A stretch of 64,000 nucleotides of DNA from Marasmius tenuissimus. Taxonomy: Eukaryota; Basidiomycota; Agaricomycetes; Agaricales; Marasmiaceae. The stretch lies in contig JAQOTA010000060.1 in NCBI GenBank assembly GCA_029532415.1, forward strand, positions 682,001-746,000, read 5' to 3'. Position 1 is the first letter of the stretch; every line of letters begins with the position of its first letter. Both the position numbers and the translations under genes were made by a program. This document shows positions 56,666 through 64,000 of this stretch, piece by piece. The notes under the pieces were generated by a model. It had not been told where the DNA came from. It did no database searches and worked only from the letters and a program-made list of their open reading frames with translations.

Positions 56666-59600
56666 CTACCGTTTCCCTTTACGAGTGGGTCGAGCGTTCT
56701 TGAGTTTCCGATTCTCCTGCACCTTCCTCGTCTTCCGGATTTGTTCTGCGTTCTTGAGTTCGGATTTAACCCGTCCAATGGACTTGCCACCAAATCGACT
56801 GTTCTTCGCCTTCCCTTTCTTCGGTGACTTCTGAGAGTGGTCGGGTCCATCTTCCTGCACTCCACCCTCCACCTGTTTCTTCTTCCCAACCCGGACCTTT
56901 TTGTCGTAATCACCACGGAGCCGGTCGAGTGGTTTTGCGGCGGTGATTCTGTTATGGCGATATTTCTGTCCGTTGTTCGGTTTCCTGGACCCAGGTCCTT
57001 CTTCCTCTCCTACCCTTGGTAGGTTCATTCGAGTTTTGGCCTTCCACTCTTCGAACCGTCCACTTCGATAAGAAGCGGGGAGCCGCGCGCCATTCTCCGT
57101 TTTGACCAATTTAACGTTATCAGCACCAACCCCGTCACCTTTGATGAACTTCTTTTTCTTCTTATCCCAGCTGAGCTGGTGACGTTGACGACCAAGTGTG
57201 GTCTCGTCACCAGCAAGATCGAAGGTTGCACCGCGGGCTTGTTCCACAAAGGATGCACCATCGGTGAGCGAGTAACTGGTACAAGGAGGTCTGTCTGAGG
57301 CTGAACGGTCGCGGAACGTAAGAACTCACCCTTTCTCTGTGGTTGCGCCTTTTTGGTAGTGGGACATGTAGAAGTCGTTATCCCGGAAGTCACGCTTCTT
57401 TCCACTGGAGTTGTCGAAAACGGCCTAAGGAGGAGTTCAGTTAGAGAGATTTCAGAAGCATACTAGAACTCTACACACCGCGATCTCTTCCTCATCAGCC
57501 ATTTCCACCTCTTCTCGAACTCCGCTCTCAGGGGCCTCGTCTTCATCATCAGATACGGCGGCGGCGGAAGTTGACGGTAGGGACCTCTGTTTCGATTTGT
57601 CAAGAGCCTTCCGTCGCTGCTTCATCAAAGCTGCATTGGCCGTCCCCGCTTTCCCTTTTGCGCCTATCTCGAACACGGTTTCTGCAGGTTTGAACCCGCT
57701 GATGGTTTTGAGAAGACTCTGCCGCGCCTGCTCCTTCGCTCTCCTTTCAACCTCGCCCGACCCTCTCAGGAGGACTGGATGGACACCTGTATCAGATCCT
57801 GCGAGGGTCCACTTCGGGTCCTTCATCATCTCTTTGGCGCGTTTGTAACTTGGCGGACTGGCTTTTCCTTTGCTCCTTTCGTACATAGCATGTCCCCTCT
57901 TCATGACGTCCCGTAACGAAGGAAGAGAATGGTTCACGTCATCCAAAGACCGAACGTACTCAACGTCTTCATCGACCTTCGACCGTTCGAATGGTCCCAG
58001 AATGAGAGATTCCGTGTAAGCATGATCGCCCTCTTCTTCGACCTGACACTTGAGTGGACGACCGAGGAAAAGCTGAAGGTCGAGGAGATACGGCAGCTCG
58101 GTATTGGTGACGAAGGACCACGCCCACCCTTGTCGACCTGCACGAGCTGTTCGACCGACACGATGCACAAACACCCTCGCACCGTGAGGAAAGTCGTAAT
58201 TAACGACGTTCTCCAAGACAGGGATGTCTATTCCACGCGCCGCCACATCTGTGACCACAAGGACACCAGTGTGCCCACGGCGAAACTGGTCCATCTGGTA
58301 TGATCTGGCTGACTGGTCCAGGGAACCATAGATGTGCGATACGGCATACCCAGCGGTTGTTAGAAGATTTGTGAGGTACTCCACGTGGTGCTTGGTGGCA
58401 GCGAAGATTAGGGTTTGATGTGGCATAGTGGCCGTGTCTCTGGCTTTTCCCTTCCGTTTGCCTTTCTTATCTGTACCAGAGTCGCGTTCGACGCGCCCCA
58501 GGGGGACTTTGATGACGTCTCGAAGCAGAGACAGTAGACATGCATCCTTTTCAGCCTGTTTAACAGAGAAGAATGCCATCTTGAGGTCGGAACTGATCTT
58601 GCTTTCTGCATCGAGCCGAATGAGTTTCGGATCCTCCAGGCCCGCTTTGGCGAATTCCACAAGGGATTTTGGAAGTGTAGCCGAGAATAAGAGTGTCTGT
58701 CGCGAGGAGGGAAGGCGCGCCAGAATCTCGTTAAGCGCCGTGTCGAATCCCATCTCGAAGAGCCGGTCTGCTTCATCGAATACGACGTATTGAACGGATT
58801 TCAGATCGAGGTTCATCTCCACTGCTAAGTGCAGCAGACGTCCTGGAGTAGCTATAATCCTGAGCAGATCGAGAAAGTGAGTTGCGAGTGACCGTTCAAG
58901 AAAACTCAGACATACACGTCTGGATTATTGGACATCATCTCAAACTGTTCGTCCAAACCCTCTCCGCCCACAATCAGACTCCACCTTAAATTCGATCCCT
59001 TCGAGTCTCCACTCTCTTTTGAGTCACCCGCGTGCGCACCCTTGTCGTGATCCCAGCCTCGTGCCAACTCTTTTCCCACTTTCAGTATCTGTAGGGCAAG
59101 CTCTCGCGTTGGGAGTAAGATGAGGGCGCGTGCACCAAAAGCCATCGAGTGACGACCACCGAGACGCTGAACCAGAGGAACCATGTATGCCAAAGATTTC
59201 CCTGAACCTGTGCGAGCCATTCCGACGAGATCTTGAGGAGGATTCGATAGAAGGGCCGGTATGGAAAGTCTTTGGATGGGTGTTGGTACTCGGTAACCCT
59301 GGAGAGTAAGAGATCGAAGAAGAGAAGGATGTAGTCCTGTAAAGGGTTCGTTTAACTCATTTAAGCACCAATAAGAGCGATTAATTGCGTACCCATGCTC
59401 TGGAAACTACCACCGCCAACTTCACCTTTCGCCAATTTGGCCTTTCCTTTGACCTTTTTCACCGTGTCTGTGCCGTCCTTCACATTTCTCTTTGTGATCG
59501 ATTCCTGGATGAAAGCAGCAAAGTCTTCCTCCTCGTCGTCTTCATCTTCATTACTCTGGTCGATTCGTGGTTTTTTCGAAGTCAATGCAGAAGAAATGTC

Positions 59601-59690
59601 CACATCGTCAAAGTCGTCGTTGAAAAATGTGTCCTCTTCCTCAGAATATTCATCTTCAGAGTCGTCATGTTTTCGTTTGTGAGGGACCAT
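56666..59690 (-). CDS. DBP10: ATP-dependent RNA helicase DBP10 (DEAD-box)
   Basis: Start at 59690 (MVPHKRKHDDSEDEYSEEE). The acidic N-terminus leads to the Q-motif (GYRVPTPIQRLSIP), motif I ARTGSGKS, Ia PTRELALQ, then ATPGRLLHL, DEAD in YVVFDEADRLFEMGF, SAT in LLFSATLPKSLVEF, the helicase C domain (GVLVVTDVAARGIDIP) and motif VI HRVGRTARAG. After it comes the long basic DBP10 C-terminal domain: NDFYMSHYQK-type region near 57.35 kb, ATFDLAGDE, GRQRHQLSWDKKKKKFI, and the Lys/Arg-rich end NARPTRKGKR, stop 56666. DBP10 is a nucleolar helicase for 60S biogenesis. About 930 aa, close to the yeast protein (995). Confidence 0.95.
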
Positions 59691-59860
59691 GCTGAAGGAA
59701 GTGCTGAAAGCACAGGATACGGACGCGAAAGAGTGAAAGAGAGCAGGTATATTCTTGAGATCTCAAAATTCTTGTCACAACATCCAAAAACGGCAATTGT
59801 GTGACCAAAAAGGCGCTGAACCCCTTCTCCAGGAACCACCACAAACGACGACTGCCAACG
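59691..59860. promoter_or_regulatory. Bidirectional promoter between DBP10 and DUO1
   Basis: 170 bp between divergent start codons (59690 on minus, 59861 on plus). Both products are needed in growing or dividing cells, so shared control is possible but unproven. Confidence 0.55.
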
Positions 59861-60951
59861 ATGCAGGAAGCAGACTTTTCTGACGATATACGCATTCCTT
59901 CTACGTCTAGACTAATGTCAGAGTCACCTATGCTACCCGCTAGAACCTCAACCTCCTACGATGATCCTGACTTGTCTATATCCGACTTGTCGATATCAGA
60001 TCGAACGGCCATACAAAGCAAGCCATTCAGTCTACTGGCCCAACCTCTTGTCCAAGCTCACGAGGAAGAAGATGACGGCGGATCACTTGCAACTGAAGGA
60101 GAGGAAAAGGAACGAGAAGTCGTGTCTGATGGCGACGAAGTGGACGAGGAGGAGCGACGAGCAAATGCACAGAGACTGGTGACGAGGCAACGCGAAGAAA
60201 AGCTACAGCGGGACATTGCTGTCTTGAAGAAGCTGAACTCTGCCTTTACTGCGTTCAACAACGCGCTTGATGATGTGGGATCGGCGAATACTGTAAAGTA
60301 CTATCACTGTCGTCGTCACGTTCGTGAATTCAAGTTTGCGTTCTCTATAGCGTATTTCCGAACAGTTGAGGGACACGGAGATATTACTGGACAAGTATAT
60401 GAAGATACTTGCGAAATCGGAAGAGTTCTCACGTCTCATCTTCGATGAAGAGTTTGAGGGCGCAGAAGCGGTACGTGTGCGCGCATGAATCACACAGGGT
60501 CTGCATTTTAATCGCATGTGATCTCTACCAGGACGAGGAGTTCATTGAAAGAGAAAGGGCTGAAGTCGCGGAACGGGAGAGGAAAGAGGCCGAAAGACGT
60601 GCCCTAGAGGCAGAGCGTGAAAGAGAACGGAAAGCGCGGGAAGAACAAGAGAGACTAGAGCGGGAGCAAAGAGAGCGTGTGGAGAAGGAACGAGCTACAG
60701 CCTCCAGAGGTGCTATCCGCGGCGTTCGAGGAACCAGGGCATCCATGCGAGGTGTGAGAGGTGCCGGCACTGCTTCAAGAGGTGAGTCCGTGGCCGTTGC
60801 TCATCAGGATTCACGTATGGTTCTCATTACACGTTCAGGTGCAGGCACAACTCGTGGAAGGACGCCACCAACCGCGGCTTCCGGTCAAAGGTCAGCTTCT
60901 GCAACTGGTCGTCCCAGCGGAATTGCACGTGGAACAACGCGACACACTTAA
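59861..60951 (+). CDS. DUO1: DASH complex subunit Duo1
   Basis: Start ATG at 59861 (MQEADFSDDIRIPSTSRL). The acidic N-terminus leads to the Duo1 core KLQRDIAVLKKLNSAFTAFN then NALDDVGSANT. An intron joins it to RISEQLRDTEILLDKYMKIL then AKSEEFSRLIFDEEFEGAEA, the full Duo1 signature. A charged helix (ERERAEVAERERKEAERRAL) and an Arg/Gly/Thr-rich C-terminus ending GIARGTTRHT follow. DASH/Dam1 complex couples kinetochores to spindle microtubules. The basic RG-rich tail may contact microtubules. One intron near the end (60782-60838, 57 nt) keeps the frame and has no stop, so a retained form adding 19 residues would still make protein. About 305 aa. Confidence 0.92.
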
Positions 60952-61529
60952 TTCGCGATCGGAAAGACCTGCACATATCCGTGCCACTCCTTGGCCCAGC
61001 CAAGGAAGGACCTCATTAATGGATCCACGATAGCGTCATTGATCTGTCGTTACTATCGTTGCCCCTGCCGGTCTTTTAGCTCCAGCATTCATGAACGAGG
61101 CCGATGTCGCGTCGGACATGCCATCACGACGACGATTGACCAATAGTGGTCAGCCTTATGACTACAGATAGTCTTCCGGGTCGCTATCTGACGTGCTAGG
61201 TTGCCTACGCGAGCCTGGTATGTACATCTTTTACAAGACGGCGGGAAGATACATTTCCTTTGTATTCAATATTGACCACATACATTCATGAGCTACATAA
61301 CGAGTAACAAGAAATCATACTTAGATACGGTTGCGATATCAAGGGTTGGGTCACTGACACCAGACGCCCCGGAATCATACATCGTGTTGAGAATTATCTA
61401 TCTGACTTTGGCAAGATGAGGCGTTTAGGCCGAGGAGAAGGCCTAGAAAACATGGACGAACTGTAGAGATAGATAGGAGTATCAATGATTACTTACCTAC
61501 GCCAATTGAGAGGAGTCGTCATCTTCTAC
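60952..61529. other. Convergent intergenic stretch
   Basis: This lies between the DUO1 stop and the viroplasmin-domain gene. There is no supported gene. A possible 3' exon of the minus-strand gene (codons reading SSMFSRPSPRPKRLILPKSDR then stop, about 61.40-61.47 kb) lies in it. Confidence 0.45.
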
Positions 61530-63035
61530 TCACTTTTCCATGTCTGGTACAAGCACTGTTCCCTTCATCGGAGACCGTGGATCACGTCCGGGGCTATATA
61601 CCCGCGCTGGCATATGAGATTGCGAGAACCCAAGCTCTTCGAGCGTGATGGTTGCGGGGGCACTGATGGTACTGGCCCTACTTTCCCGCCCACCGGCACT
61701 GTAATTATCGGCGGAAGGAGTATAGGTTGCATGGTTCCTTTCGCGGGAGGCTCGTGTGCTCCGTGAACGCCGACTCGAGCCTGAAGGGGAGCGAGATTGA
61801 GGGATGGAATTTACGTCCACAATCTCCGGGCTGCCGCCTATCTCTTCAGGGCTGGGACTGACGTTGGGTGGGACTAAAACGGAAGATTCGGCATCTGAGT
61901 CTGGATCGTTGGAGAGGTTATCCTCGTCAGATGATATCAACACAAGCGAAGACTGAGTAGCCTTCGCCTTTCCCTTGTCTTTATGGCTACGGGCTGGTGG
62001 AGGTCTCTTCCTTGGTGTGACGTCTTCTGGCCCTGATGAGTCTGTCCCGCTGGGGTAGCCACCCTCATCGGATTCCTCCGTCGAAACAATCACGCTTCTG
62101 GATACTGATGCGAAGGAGGAGGATCCAGAGCTATCATAGGGATAGATCTGGAAAGAACCTTGTGAGGAGGATGAACGTTGAGATACGGATGTTTCGGTGC
62201 TCCTTGAGCGTATCTTTGGAGAATTGGGCGTAACTAGAGGTCGTGGGGATGTTGGAATGACAGGAGAAGGCCCGGGTCTGTTTGTCCGATCAACTATCAC
62301 GACGCTCACAAGACTTTCAGGTTCAGACAAATCGGAATCGACATCGCGTTGGATGAGTAAAGGTCGTGTCCTCCGAATCGGAGCTGCTCGTATAGGGCTA
62401 GAATCCGGTAATACAAACGACGTGGGAGGTTGAGATGGCGTCGATGTGGGTATATGTGGTTGCTGACTTGCAGGCGTGGCTGCCACTGGCACATCTGATT
62501 CTGGCGTGCCAAGAGGCCGCCGACCCTGCTCATTCGTGTTATTCTGTTCATCACTGACAACAGTGGTGGACTCTGGAATTGAGAAAACCGGCGAGGGAGC
62601 GCGCCTTTGTTCCGGAACAGCATGAGGCTCTTGTCGAGTAGGCCCACGCGACTCGGCAGCTGCTACAGATTGAGGTCGGCCTTGGACTGGGTTTGGAGCA
62701 TGATTCCCATTGGATTCTGCCCTATTGCGGTTCCTTGCGAGTGTATCCGCGTCTACGACTTTAACTTCGCCTCGGTCGCAGAAACCCTGGTACGCAGCGC
62801 GAGCAGCATCTCCACTGGGGTATCTGAACAGAAAAGTTATTTGGTAAGTAGAACAATACAAACGAATCGAGCCTACCTGGAGAATCGAGCACCAGAAAGC
62901 CCATTTACGAGTGGATCGACCTCGTTCCTGACAAGTTGGTTGACTCATCTATATCCCAAGAATCCAAGGGTTCGCTTACCAGTCTGAAAACACACCCGTA
63001 TCTCTTCCAACAATAACTGCGTACCATTTAACCAT
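61530..63035 (-). CDS. RNase H1 N-terminal (viroplasmin-like) domain protein with disordered tail
   Basis: Start ATG at 63035: MVKWYAVIVGRDTGVFSDW, then across a short intron NEVDPLVNGLSGARFS, then YPSGDAARAAYQGFCDRGEV. This is the small domain found at the N-terminus of eukaryotic RNase H1 and in caulimovirus viroplasmin. It binds RNA:DNA hybrids or dsRNA. The remaining 400 residues are Ser/Pro/Arg-rich and look disordered (SRSPSGSSRRSRSTRASR; KSHKDKGKAKA-like basic patches). No RNase H catalytic domain is present. The stop is at 61530, though donor GTGAGT just before it could splice to a further exon ending near 61.4 kb. Function is unknown; such short basidiomycete proteins are generally uncharacterised. 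Confidence 0.75.
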
Positions 63036-63298
63036 CCTCCTTTCATTTGCTGCTGTAAAGTCGAGGATATACAGCAATTCGCAGTGGTGAATCTGGGATA
63101 AAAGAAGCGTGCATTTCGTGATTGTGATGGGAACAATAGGCGAGTGGCCACCAAATTCTCACGCCTGCGACGCGTACGCGTTAATTAACTTTCCCTTCCT
63201 GAGGCAGCGTGAGGGTAATCTTGAAAACATCCATTATGATAATAGGGATATCTACCGGTGAAATGCACTCATAGCAAGAAGACTAGCGAAAGCAAGAA

Positions 63299-64000
63299 TT
63301 AAACAGAAATATAACCACCACGACTAGATGTCCGTCGAGGCCTAACAGAAGAACATAAATGGGAGACAACGTCGCTCAACATATACGGAACCTCTTTCCA
63401 AAAATCGCGATGTCTGATACATAAAATTGTGAGACACTTGTAAGGTCAGGTAAATAGGAATCACGCACGGAATCAAGTCCATCCCACTGGCGCCATAAGT
63501 AGAGTAATTGTAGTAGGCACCTAGTCCGAAATAGGCAGCCAGAGCGAGTAAAAGTCTGAAGCAAGGTCAGCACTCGATTGAACACGTATCAAGATGGCGG
63601 ACGTACACGAGGAAGAACCATCCTATCCCACTGCCAACACTCTCTGAGTCTTTGGGGTCGTCACCCCCACTGGGATCACCGCCATCTTTTCCGCCCTCGT
63701 CTCCGTTTGATCTACACGCCTCTGGGGCGCTCCATTCAATCTTCACTTGCGAGTTGAGGTACGAGATGAACTTTGGAGAGGACTCTTCTTTTGCACATAG
63801 TAAAGTCACGTTAAGTGACTGTGGTTTGCTGTCCTCGCCGGATGGGGGGTAGGACGCGCCATGGAAGATGAGAGAGACTCCTTGGGATGCTTTATACGTG
63901 TTCATAAGTAAAATAAGGTCGGAAAGAAGCCGGGCAAATCAGACTCACGTACATGATAAGAGAGACGAAGCAAAGTTTAGGGAAGCGGTTTGTGCAACGG
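63299..64000 (-). CDS. ATG27/MRH-type transmembrane receptor, 5' end cut by window
   Basis: The gene runs off the right edge. Read on the minus strand: VAQTASLNFASSLLS at the edge, then SQGVSLIFHGASYP and LNVTLLCAKEESSPKFISYL, ending VKIEWSAPEACRS, the last strand and cysteine of a mannose-6-phosphate receptor homology (MRH) domain. An Asp/Gly-rich linker, a TM helix (GIGWFFLVLLLALAAYFGLG), and a short cytosolic tail follow, with AYYNYSTYGASGMDLIPHRD and FWKEVPYM. The tail ends SSRGGYISV with a stop at 63299. The Tyr-based terminal motif resembles the Atg27 sorting signal. Atg27 cycles between Golgi, endosome and vacuole and helps deliver Atg9 membranes. The layout fits Atg27; another MRH protein is possible. 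Confidence 0.8.

Noticed and set aside
1..64000. CRISPR arrays, bacterial operons, transposase or reverse transcriptase genes, rRNA.
   Set aside because: None seen: no regularly spaced repeats, no transposase or RT motifs, and the gene structure is wholly eukaryotic.

Overview
The window is nuclear DNA of a filamentous basidiomycete, most likely an Agaricomycete. Genes are dense and intron-rich. Nearly every intron I could place is about 49-61 nt with a GTRNGY-type donor and a YAG acceptor. The gene set is wholly eukaryotic: HECT ligase, nuclear topoisomerase I, the DASH subunit Duo1, TM9 proteins and mitochondrial translation factors. There is no bacterial-style operon, rRNA, convincing tRNA, CRISPR array or intact transposon. 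Gene identities come from reading spliced exons by eye. Coordinates are outer CDS limits with introns included.

Region 1 (0-15.5 kb): membrane RING-H2 ubiquitin ligase (-), allantoinase (-), Yippee-like zinc protein (+), TBC Rab-GAP (+), an unassigned stretch at 9.7-10.9 kb, mitochondrial GatB (-), mitochondrial ribosomal protein uL1 (-) and the PC4/SUB1 coactivator (-). Region 2 (15.9-28 kb): one 12 kb gene for the giant HECT ligase TOM1/HUWE1 (+). Region 3 (28.5-37.5 kb): mitochondrial TyrRS (-), a protein with three CVNH lectin domains and a long helical tail (-), a diverged tandem duplication, and about 3 kb of poorly coding sequence. Region 4 (37.6-50.9 kb): 40S protein uS12/RPS23 (+), a transglutaminase-like Cyk3-type protein (+), CDP-diacylglycerol synthase (-), topoisomerase I (-), complex I subunit NDUFB3/B12 (+), threonine deaminase ILV1 (-) and a Cti6-like PHD protein (+). 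Region 5 (51-64 kb): TM9SF/EMP70 (-), queuine tRNA-ribosyltransferase (+), DEAD-box helicase DBP10 (-), DASH subunit DUO1 (+), an RNase H1 N-terminal (viroplasmin-like) domain protein (-), and an ATG27/MRH-type receptor (-) cut by the window end.

The genes are mostly unrelated housekeeping functions. Layout is by head-to-head pairs with 119-170 bp between start codons (ILV1/CTI6, TM9SF/TGT, DBP10/DUO1) and tight tail-to-tail pairs (TGT/DBP10, 32 bp between stop codons). Mitochondrial functions recur (GatB, uL1m, TyrRS, NDUFB3, ILV1). The strongest candidate for something undescribed is the triple-CVNH lectin with its helical tail and the duplicated DNA beside it. Gene-structure oddities include a 24-nt microexon carrying the topoisomerase I catalytic tyrosine and an intron splitting the HECT catalytic cysteine codon.
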